Assembly (NCBI GenBank): GCA_007129695.1
Contig: SKVA01000444.1
Coordinates: forward strand, 1-6,520
Direction: 5' to 3'
Length of the DNA: 6,520 nt
Source: Spirochaetaceae bacterium
Lineage (GTDB): Bacteria > Spirochaetota > Spirochaetia > DSM-27196 > SLST01
Part shown: positions 1 to 5,275 of the stretch, piece by piece
Position numbering within the stretch: position 1 is the first letter of the stretch
Layout: each line of letters begins with the position of its first letter
The notes under the pieces: model-generated
Databases searched by the model: none
What the model was told of the DNA's origin: nothing
Seen by the model: only the letters and a program-made list of their open reading frames with translations
Position numbers and translations under genes: made by a program

Positions 1-1679
1 CCCGGAGCAAACGGCACGGTGACGTTGTAGCCGGCGTCCTTCGCGGCTTTCTCCACCGCCGCGCACCCGGCAAGCACGATCAGATCGGCGATCGACACGC
101 GCGTGCCGCCCGACTGCGCTCCGTTGAACCGGTCGCGGATCTTCTCCAGTGCGATCAGGACCTTCGCGAGCTCTTCGGGCTCGTTGACCGCCCACCCCTT
201 CTGCGGCGCAAGCCTGATTCGTGCTCCGTTCGCGCCGCCGCGCTTATCGGTGCAACGGAACGTCGCCGCCTGCGCCCACGCGGTGAGCACCAGACGCGAC
301 ACGGGAATGCCGGTCTCCAGGATCTGCGCCTTGAGCGACTTCTGGTCGGCCGGGTCGATGAGCGGATGGTCGACCGGTGGGACCGGATCCTGCCAGATGA
401 GCTGTTCGGCCGGGACCTCGGGTCCCAGATAGCGCGCAACCGGCCCCATGTCGCGATGGGTCAGCTTGAACCACGCACGAGCGAACGCATCCGCGAGCTC
501 CGACGGGTTCTCGTGGAAGCGCTTTGCGATCGGTCCGTAGATCGGGTCGACCTTCAGCGACAGGTCGGTCGTGAGCATCATCGGCGGGTGCCGCTTCGAC
601 GGGTCGTGCGCGTCGGGCACCGCGGTCGCGGCCGCGCCGTCTTTGGGCTGCCACTGGTATTTGCCGCCGGGCCCCTTGATCACCTCCCACTCGTAGTCGA
701 ACAGATTGTCCAGGAAGCCGTTATCCCACCGGACCGGATGCGACGTCCACGCGCCCTCGATCCCGCTCGTGATCGTATCGGCACCCTTCCCGGTCCCGAA
801 CGAGCTCTTCCATCCCAGTCCCTGCTCGGCAACCGTGGCCCCTTCGGGGCCGGGCCCCAGGTGCGAGTCGGGGGCTGCTCCGTGCGCTTTCCCGAACGTG
901 TGGCCACCTGCAATCAGCGCGACGGTCTCTTCATCGTTCATAGCCATCCGCGCGAAGGTCTGCCGGATGAAGTGCGCCGCCGCAACCGGATCGGGTTTGC
1001 CGTCGGGGCCCTCCGGGTTCACGTAGATCAGCCCCATGTGGTCGGCCGCGAGCGGGCCGGTCAGTTTCCCGTCGCCGGTGTGGCGCTCGTTGGCCAACCA
1101 CTCGGACTCCGGCCCCCAGTACGCATCGAGCTCGGGCTCCCAGACGTCTTCGCGCCCGCCGGCGAAGCCGAAGGTCTTGAACCCCATCGACTCGAGCGCG
1201 ACGTTGCCCGCCAGAATCATCAGGTCGGCCCACGAGATCCTGCGGCCGTACTTCTGCTTGATCGGCCACAGCAGCCGGCGGGCCCGGTCGAGGTTGCCGT
1301 TGTCGGGCCAGCTGTTGAGCGGTGCGAAGCGCTGCGACCCCGAAGACGCGCCGCCGCGTCCATCCGACACGCGGTACGTGCCGGCGCTGTGCCACGCCAT
1401 CCTGACGAACAGTCCACCGTAGTGCCCGTAGTCGGCTGGCCACCACTCCTGCGAGTCGGTCATCAGTGCGGTCAGGTCGCGCTTGACGGCCGCGAGGTCG
1501 AGCGTCGCGAACTCCTTCGCGTAATCGAAGCCCTCCCCCATCGGGTCGACGAGCGGAGAGTTCTGGTTGAGCATCCGCAGATTGAGCTGCTCGGGCCACC
1601 AGGTTGCGTTCGACTGGACCCCGGCCGCCGTGTGCCGGTGGCTCGCGTGCGTAACGGGACATCGTGCTTCGTTTGACAT
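1..1679 (-). CDS. katG: Catalase-peroxidase KatG, N-terminal 559 codons (3' end cut by window edge)
   Basis: Haem enzyme that dismutates hydrogen peroxide (catalase) and also oxidises small reductants (peroxidase); normally cytoplasmic. The reading frame is open from ATG at 1679 to the window edge. It covers about three quarters of a typical 720-750 residue KatG, so the whole N-terminal haem domain and the start of the C-terminal domain are present. The distal site RMAWHSAGTYR gives R93, W96 and H97. Y219 (LIYVNPEGPDG) and M245 (RMAMND) complete the Met-Tyr-Trp crosslink triad needed for catalase activity. The proximal haem ligand is H260 (GGHTFGKAHG), with W311 and D372 (TTDLSLKVDP) as its usual partners. 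R409 (LTHRDMGP) matches the mobile arginine switch. S305 (TSGIE) corresponds to Ser315 of the M. tuberculosis enzyme. GGGAGG at 1684-1689, four bases before the ATG, supports the start. It lies 137 nt downstream of adhE on the same strand and has its own promoter candidate. All key residues are present, so it is probably active. Confidence 0.97.
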   Translation of the reverse strand, partial: MSNEARCPVTHASHRHTAAGVQSNATWWPEQLNLRMLNQNSPLVDPMGEGFDYAKEFATLDLAAVKRDLTALMTDSQEWWPADYGHYGGLFVRMAWHSAGTYRVSDGRGGASSGSQRFAPLNSWPDNGNLDRARRLLWPIKQKYGRRISWADLMILAGNVALESMGFKTFGFAGGREDVWEPELDAYWGPESEWLANERHTGDGKLTGPLAADHMGLIYVNPEGPDGKPDPVAAAHFIRQTFARMAMNDEETVALIAGGHTFGKAHGAAPDSHLGPGPEGATVAEQGLGWKSSFGTGKGADTITSGIEGAWTSHPVRWDNGFLDNLFDYEWEVIKGPGGKYQWQPKDGAAATAVPDAHDPSKRHPPMMLTTDLSLKVDPIYGPIAKRFHENPSELADAFARAWFKLTHRDMGPVARYLGPEVPAEQLIWQDPVPPVDHPLIDPADQKSLKAQILETGIPVSRLVLTAWAQAATFRCTDKRGGANGARIRLAPQKGWAVNEPEELAKVLIALEKIRDRFNGAQSGGTRVSIADLIVLAGCAAVEKAAKDAGYNVTVPFAP

Positions 1680-1683
1680 TGCG

Positions 1684-1689
1684 CCTCCC
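1684..1689 (-). promoter_or_regulatory. Shine-Dalgarno of katG
   Basis: GGGAGG on the minus strand, separated by CGCA from the ATG at 1677-1679. The base immediately 5' of it, 1690, is the last base of the leader inverted repeat, so access to this site could depend on how the leader folds. Confidence 0.8.
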
Positions 1690-1745
1690 AATCAGACCAG
1701 GGAGCGGGGCCGGCGCTTCGGCCCCGCACCAATTCTGGTTTGATT
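1690..1745 (-). promoter_or_regulatory. Two-tier inverted repeat in the katG leader
   Basis: An outer pair of 11-nt arms (AATCAGACCAG at 1690-1700 and CTGGTTTGATT at 1735-1745) matches at 10 of 11 positions; the odd position would be an A/C mismatch in the minus-strand RNA. Inside it is a perfect 9-bp GC stem, GCGGGGCCG at 1704-1712 with CGGCCCCGC at 1719-1727, around a 6-nt loop. On the katG transcript the structure would start at the predicted first nucleotide and end directly against the Shine-Dalgarno. No run of T follows on either strand, so a classical terminator is unlikely. It could be a 5' stabilising or translation-controlling stem-loop, an attenuator, or a protein-binding dyad. The symmetry is plain in the sequence; the role is inferred. 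Confidence 0.7.
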
Positions 1746-1750
1746 ACACG

Positions 1751-1779
1751 ATAATACTCCCTTCACATTGATCGTGCAA
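1751..1779 (-). promoter_or_regulatory. Candidate sigma70-type promoter of katG
   Basis: On the minus strand TTGCAC (1774-1779) and TATTAT (1751-1756) are separated by exactly 17 bp. The -10 box matches TATAAT at 5 of 6 positions; the -35 matches TTGACA at only 3 of 6, as is common for activated promoters. Transcription would start near the A at 1744-1745 and give a leader of about 65 nt. This would let katG be transcribed separately from adhE, although no strong terminator is visible between the two, so readthrough from adhE is also possible. Confidence 0.5.
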
Positions 1780-1816
1780 CCGGAGAATCGGGATCGGCCG
1801 CAGGCGCGGGAGCGTT

Positions 1817-4426
1817 TCAGCAACTGCGCTCGAACGCGTCCAGGTAGATCTGCTTGAGTTCCTCCACGAGCGGATAGCGCGGATTTGCACCCGTGCACTG
1901 GTCGTCGAAGGCCTCGAGCGCCATCGCGTCGAGCGATGATTCGAACTCGGCTCGGTCAATCCCGTACGCTTCGAGCGTGTTCGGGATCTCGCAGATCCGC
2001 TTGATCTCTTCGATCTTGTCGATGAGTCGCTCGACCTGCTCGTCCTCGGTCACCCCGCCGAGTCCGAGGTAGCGTGAGATCTCCGCGTAACGCTCCTTGG
2101 CCATCGGATGCGTGTACATCGCGAAGGTGCCCTGCTTGGTCGGTGCGTCGGTCGCGTTGTACCTGATCACGTGGCCGAGCAGGATCGCGTTCGCGCACCC
2201 GTGAGGCACGTGGAAGCGCGCGCCGAGCTTGTGCGCGAGCGAATGACAGATCCCCAGGAACGCGTTCGCGAAGGCCATGCCCGCGATCGTCCCGGCGTTG
2301 TGCATCTTCTCGCGCGCCTTGAGGTCGGTGTCGCCGTTGCGGTACGCCGCCGGCAGATTCTCGACGACGAGCTTGATCGCCTGGAGCGCCATCGGGCTCG
2401 TGTACTCGTTCGCGACGACCGACACGTACGCCTCGATCGCGTGCGTCAGCGCGTCGAGTCCGCTCCACGCGGTCAGCTTCGGCGGCATCGTCGTCACCAG
2501 ATCGCTGTCGACGATCGCGACGTCGGGTGTCAGCGCGTAGTCGGCTAGAGGGTGCTTCATCCCGTCGTCGTCGGTGATGACCGCGAACGGGGTCACCTCC
2601 GCGCCGGTCCCGCTGGTGGTCGGGATCGCGACCATGATCGCCTTCCTCCCGAGTTCGGGATAGGTGTAGATCCGTTTGCGGATGTCCATGAACCGCATCG
2701 CGAGTCCTTCGAAGGACGCGCTCGGGTCCTCGTAGAGCAACCACATGATCTTCGCGGCGTCGATCGGCGATCCACCGCCGAGCGAAACGATCACGTCGGG
2801 CTGAAACTCCTCCATGACCGCAAGGCCCTGCCTGATGTTGCTCAACGTGGGGTTCGGGTCGACATCGGCAAAGACGCGGCTGCGTATCCCTACCTCGTCG
2901 AGCACTTGGATCACCCGGTCGGCGTAGCCCAGGTCGTGGAGCGGCCGATCGGTCACGATGACCGCGCGCTTCTTGCCCTGCAGCTCGCGGAGCGCCGGCG
3001 CCATCGAGCCGCGCTTGAAGTAGACCTTCGGAGGAGCCTGGAACCAGAGCATGTTTTCCCGCTTCTCTGCCACGGTCTTCGTGTTCAGCAGCTGCTCCAC
3101 GCCGACGTTCTCACTCACCGAGTTGCCTCCCCAGCTCCCGCATCCGAGGGTCAACGACGGGGCGAGCTTGAAGTTGTACAGATCTCCGATCGCCCCGTGG
3201 CTCGACGGGCTGTTGACCAGGATCCGACCCGTCTTCATCTTCCGGCCGAACAGAGCGATCCGCTCACGATTGCTCTCGTCGGTGTAGAGCGCGCTCGTAT
3301 GCCCGAGTCCACCGAACGCAACGAGCTCGACTGCTCGATCGACCGCGGCCGGGTAGTCTGCGGCGCGATAGAGCGCGAGGATTGGGGAGAGCTTCTCGTT
3401 CGACAACGGCTCGTCGTGGCCGACCGTGTCGCACTCGGCGATCAGCACCTTGGTGTGCGGGTCGACGCCGAAGCCTGCGTTCATCGCTATCGTGAACGCG
3501 CTCTGACCGACCACCTCGCCGTTGAGCTTCCCGTTTGCGAACGCGTAGTCGGAGAGCCGGGTCTTCTCTGCGGGACTCACGATGTAGGCCCCGCGCTTGA
3601 TGAACTCGGCCCGGACCGCGTCGTATACCTCGTCCACCGCGATCACCGACTGTTCGGACGCGCAGATCATCCCGTTGTCGAACGTCTTGCTGAGCAGGAT
3701 GCTCGATATCGCCATCGGAAGCGCCACCGTTTCGTCGATGACGGCAGGCGTGTTCCCCGCTCCGACGCCGATCGCGGGCTTGCCGGAGCTGTACGCGGCC
3801 TTCACCATGCCCGGCCCACCGGTGGCCAGGATCAGGCTCGTCAGCTCGTGTCGCATCAGCGTGTTCGTCGCCTCGATGCTCGGCTCCTCGATCCAGCCGA
3901 TGATGTCGGCGGGGGCGCCGGCGGCGACCGCCGCGTCGAGCACGATGCGCGCTGCGGCAATCGTTGAGCGACACGCTCGCGGGTGCGGGGAGAGCACGAT
4001 CCCGTTTCGCGTCTTCAGCGCGAGGAGCGTCTTGAAGATCGCGGTAGAGGTCGGGTTCGTCGTCGGAATCACGCCGGCGATGACGCCGATCGGTTCGAGG
4101 ATCTTCGTGATCCCGTTGGTCTCGTCGCGATCGACGACCCCGCAGGTCTGAGTGTTCTTGTACGTGTTGTACACGTACTCCGCGGCGTAGTGATTCTTGA
4201 TCACCTTGTCCTCGAGGATACCCATGCCGGTCTCCTCGACCGTCATCCGCGCGAGCGGGATGCGCTGCAGCGCGGCAGCCATCGCGGCCTTGCGGAAGAT
4301 CGCGTCGACCCGCTCCTGCGAGAAATCAGCGTACCGCTCCTGCGCCGCCGCGACCCGACGGACGACTGCATCGCACGCCTGTGCCGCGGTCGGTTCATGT
4401 ACACTCTGCTGTGCTGTCTTCGCCAT
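1817..4426 (-). CDS. adhE: Bifunctional acetaldehyde-CoA/alcohol dehydrogenase AdhE
   Basis: Cytoplasmic fermentative enzyme that reduces acetyl-CoA to acetaldehyde and then to ethanol, using two NADH; family members assemble into spirosome filaments. The product is 869 residues, close to E. coli AdhE (891), and appears intact. Residues 1 to about 445 are the CoA-acylating aldehyde dehydrogenase half, with PTTNPTSTAIFK at 121-132, GAGNTP at 222-227 and catalytic C255 in FDNGMICASEQS. A linker follows at about 446-465 (NTKTVAEKRENMLWF). Residues from about 466 form the iron-dependent alcohol dehydrogenase half, with GGGSPIDAAK at 550-559, PTTSGTGAEVTPF at 602-614, and all four expected Fe ligands: D658, H662, H728 and H742. 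The start is set by GGGAGGGAGC just upstream of ATG 4424-4426. The frame stays open further upstream to 4594, but that stretch is the promoter/operator region and reads as non-protein-like sequence. The stop is TGA at 1817-1819. Confidence 0.97.
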   Translation of the reverse strand: MAKTAQQSVHEPTAAQACDAVVRRVAAAQERYADFSQERVDAIFRKAAMAAALQRIPLARMTVEETGMGILEDKVIKNHYAAEYVYNTYKNTQTCGVVDRDETNGITKILEPIGVIAGVIPTTNPTSTAIFKTLLALKTRNGIVLSPHPRACRSTIAAARIVLDAAVAAGAPADIIGWIEEPSIEATNTLMRHELTSLILATGGPGMVKAAYSSGKPAIGVGAGNTPAVIDETVALPMAISSILLSKTFDNGMICASEQSVIAVDEVYDAVRAEFIKRGAYIVSPAEKTRLSDYAFANGKLNGEVVGQSAFTIAMNAGFGVDPHTKVLIAECDTVGHDEPLSNEKLSPILALYRAADYPAAVDRAVELVAFGGLGHTSALYTDESNRERIALFGRKMKTGRILVNSPSSHGAIGDLYNFKLAPSLTLGCGSWGGNSVSENVGVEQLLNTKTVAEKRENMLWFQAPPKVYFKRGSMAPALRELQGKKRAVIVTDRPLHDLGYADRVIQVLDEVGIRSRVFADVDPNPTLSNIRQGLAVMEEFQPDVIVSLGGGSPIDAAKIMWLLYEDPSASFEGLAMRFMDIRKRIYTYPELGRKAIMVAIPTTSGTGAEVTPFAVITDDDGMKHPLADYALTPDVAIVDSDLVTTMPPKLTAWSGLDALTHAIEAYVSVVANEYTSPMALQAIKLVVENLPAAYRNGDTDLKAREKMHNAGTIAGMAFANAFLGICHSLAHKLGARFHVPHGCANAILLGHVIRYNATDAPTKQGTFAMYTHPMAKERYAEISRYLGLGGVTEDEQVERLIDKIEEIKRICEIPNTLEAYGIDRAEFESSLDAMALEAFDDQCTGANPRYPLVEELKQIYLDAFERSC

Positions 4427-4430
4427 GCCT

Positions 4431-4440
4431 GCTCCCTCCC
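4431..4440 (-). promoter_or_regulatory. Shine-Dalgarno of adhE (decides the start)
   Basis: The minus strand reads GGGAGGGAGC, then AGGC, then the ATG at 4424-4426. This purine-rich site at normal spacing fixes the start at MAKTAQQS rather than at the in-frame codons further upstream, which have no such site and precede the AT-rich promoter region. Confidence 0.8.
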
Positions 4441-4467
4441 GCGCGGGCAACCCCACGCGTTTTATTA

Positions 4468-4503
4468 CTTTAGTTATCGATATATTCTTATCGATAACTA
4501 AAG
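4468..4503. promoter_or_regulatory. Perfect 15-bp inverted repeat over the adhE transcription start (putative operator)
   Basis: CTTTAGTTATCGATA at 4468-4482 and TATCGATAACTAAAG at 4489-4503 are exact reverse complements around the 6-bp spacer tattct. Each arm also contains the self-palindrome TATCGATA (4475-4482 and 4489-4496), giving dyads within the dyad. The element starts two bases past the predicted -10 box and covers about -4 to +32, where a bound repressor would block initiation. It is strikingly AT-rich for this genome. The protein that binds it cannot be named; dimeric redox, Rrf2, MarR or TetR-type repressors are all possible. It could also fold as a stem-loop at the 5' end of the adhE mRNA. 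Confidence 0.75.
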
Positions 4504-4505
4504 GA

Positions 4506-4534
4506 AATATATCTGGCGTGAGGGACTTCGTCAA
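4506..4534 (-). promoter_or_regulatory. Sigma70-type promoter of adhE
   Basis: On the minus strand TTGACG (4529-4534, 5 of 6 matches to consensus) and TATATT (4506-4511, 5 of 6) are separated by exactly 17 bp. The predicted start is the A at about 4499, giving a leader of about 73 nt. The two near-consensus boxes at ideal spacing, in an AT-rich patch immediately upstream of adhE, make this the best-supported promoter in the window. A strong core promoter with a downstream dyad fits control by repression rather than activation. Confidence 0.75.
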
Positions 4535-4582
4535 GTGCATGGAAGGATTTTCGTTGTGATGTGGAATGCTGATGAGATAACC

Positions 4583-4626
4583 GACCCGGGTCACCCGAGG
4601 GAACTCCCTCGGGCAGTACCCGGGTC
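4583..4626 (-). terminator. Two-tier GC hairpin, probable terminator of the upstream unit
   Basis: Outer arms GACCCGGGT (4583-4591) and ACCCGGGTC (4618-4626) pair over 9 bp. Inner arms CCCGAGGG (4594-4601) and CCCTCGGG (4606-4613) pair over 8 bp around a 4-nt loop. It begins 20 nt past the stop of the exported-protein gene and lies upstream of the adhE promoter, which is where a terminator would be expected. There is no T-tract on either side; only GGTTATCTC follows on the minus strand. It may be a U-tract-less GC-type terminator, an mRNA 3'-end stabiliser, or a block protecting the adhE promoter from readthrough. Confidence 0.6.
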
Positions 4627-4646
4627 AAAGGCAGCTGGCTTGGACG

Positions 4647-5171
4647 CTACCGCCCGCGACCAGGCCTCTGTACCTGATTGCGGAACGCAGGCTCGAACCC
4701 TTCGCGGTCGAAGCCACCGGCGAACCCTGAAGCGTCGGCCGCAAGCGGCTCATCCATGGCCAACCTGCGTGCGCCGTACTCGTCGCGGTCGGCCTCGTCG
4801 GCGTTGCGTCGAGCACCGTTGCCTGCCCAGCGCGGGAATCGCTGCTCGAACCAGAACTCGTAGGTTTCATCGCCGGTCGCGACCCATATCGGCGCGATGT
4901 GCTCTCCGAGCGCGAAGCCACGCACCACGGCGCCGGAGCCGTCGACGAACGGAAGATCGCCGTCGTGGCCGAGCGGCCCCATATGGAGCTCATAGGTTCC
5001 CGAGCTCGCGTCCAGGAACCACTCGTTGCGATCGTAGAGCAGCGCCCCTGAAACCGTTCGCAGTTCGCCGCCCCGGGCGACATCACGCCCGAGAATCTCG
5101 TCGCCGGCGAACGCGCCGAAAGCCAGCACCGCACCGAGCACGCTCACCATCATCACTGTCCGTGTACGCAT
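4647..5171 (-). CDS. Small exported protein of unrecognised family
   Basis: I do not recognise this 174-residue protein as a named family. Residues 1-22 form a typical Sec signal peptide: MRTRT, then a hydrophobic core, then AFA before GDEIL as a likely signal peptidase I site. No lipobox is present and the mature part has no cysteine. Residues about 35-110 alternate hydrophobic and polar residues with repeated glycines (ELRTVSGALLYDRNEWFL, YELHMGPLGHDGDL, AVVRGFALGEHIAPIWV), suggesting a compact beta-rich, perhaps OB-like, domain. H63, M64 and H69 in HMGPLGH plus H91 could bind metal, but this is speculative. The tail from about 115 is charged, rich in Gly, Ala and Arg, and probably disordered. 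AGGAGG at 5178-5183, six bases before ATG 5169-5171, sets the start; an earlier in-frame TTG at 5184-5186 is rejected. It lies 104 nt downstream of the kinase gene on the same strand, so it may be a target or partner of that system. Confidence 0.8.
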   Translation of the reverse strand: MRTRTVMMVSVLGAVLAFGAFAGDEILGRDVARGGELRTVSGALLYDRNEWFLDASSGTYELHMGPLGHDGDLPFVDGSGAVVRGFALGEHIAPIWVATGDETYEFWFEQRFPRWAGNGARRNADEADRDEYGARRLAMDEPLAADASGFAGGFDREGFEPAFRNQVQRPGRGR

Positions 5172-5177
5172 TGCGTA

Positions 5178-5183
5178 CCTCCT
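5178..5183 (-). promoter_or_regulatory. Shine-Dalgarno of the exported-protein gene (decides the start)
   Basis: A perfect AGGAGG on the minus strand, six bases before the ATG at 5169-5171. It selects this start, after which the signal peptide runs directly, over the TTG five codons upstream, which abuts the 5' side of this site. Confidence 0.8.
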
Positions 5184-5197
5184 CAATTAGGTTACGC

Positions 5198-5253
5198 ATA
5201 GTATCGATCGACGCGTTGAGCGCGACGTGGAGCGAATGTGAAGAGTTGGTGAA
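5198..5253 (-). promoter_or_regulatory. 11-bp-spaced TTCAC array and weak promoter upstream of the exported-protein gene
   Basis: On the minus strand TTCAC (5249-5253), TTCAC (5238-5242) and the one-mismatch copy TCCAC (5227-5231) recur at exactly 11-bp intervals. This is the head-to-tail, one-turn spacing typical of OmpR/PhoB-family response regulators. A possible -10, TACTAT (5198-5203), lies downstream. Its -35 position (5221-5226, GTCGCG) does not match consensus and directly abuts the last repeat, as expected for an activator-dependent promoter. The repeats and spacing are visible; binding by the partner of the neighbouring kinase is inferred, and the short unit means chance is not excluded. 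Confidence 0.35.
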
Positions 5254-5275
5254 TCGCCTAGCAGGCGACGAACGG

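Noticed and set aside
366..1676. Plus-strand open frame of 436 codons
   Set aside because: It lies wholly antisense to katG, whose catalytic motifs are all in place. Its translation is Arg/Val/Pro-rich without recognisable domains, as expected from GC-rich codon bias on the opposite strand.
1780..1816. Search for an intrinsic terminator directly after adhE
   Set aside because: Only a 4-bp stem (CCGC/GCGG) is visible near 1800-1810 and no T-tract; not supportable as a terminator.
2552..3967. Plus-strand open frame of 471 codons
   Set aside because: Antisense to the intact, fully conserved adhE; the product is low-complexity and rich in Arg, Asp and His with no domain signature.
4427..4594. 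N-terminal extension of AdhE by 56 codons
   Set aside because: The extension would translate the AT-rich promoter and operator and begin inside a hairpin. AdhE of normal length starts at 4426, behind a strong Shine-Dalgarno.
5202..5208. TATCGAT near the exported-protein promoter, resembling the core of the adhE dyad
   Set aside because: Seven bases shared, without the flanking inverted arms; expected by chance at this length.
5254..5268. Small hairpin TCGCC-TAGCA-GGCGA shortly after the kinase stop codon
   Set aside because: Only 5 bp of stem with no T-run; too weak to call a terminator, so cotranscription of kinase and exported-protein genes remains possible.
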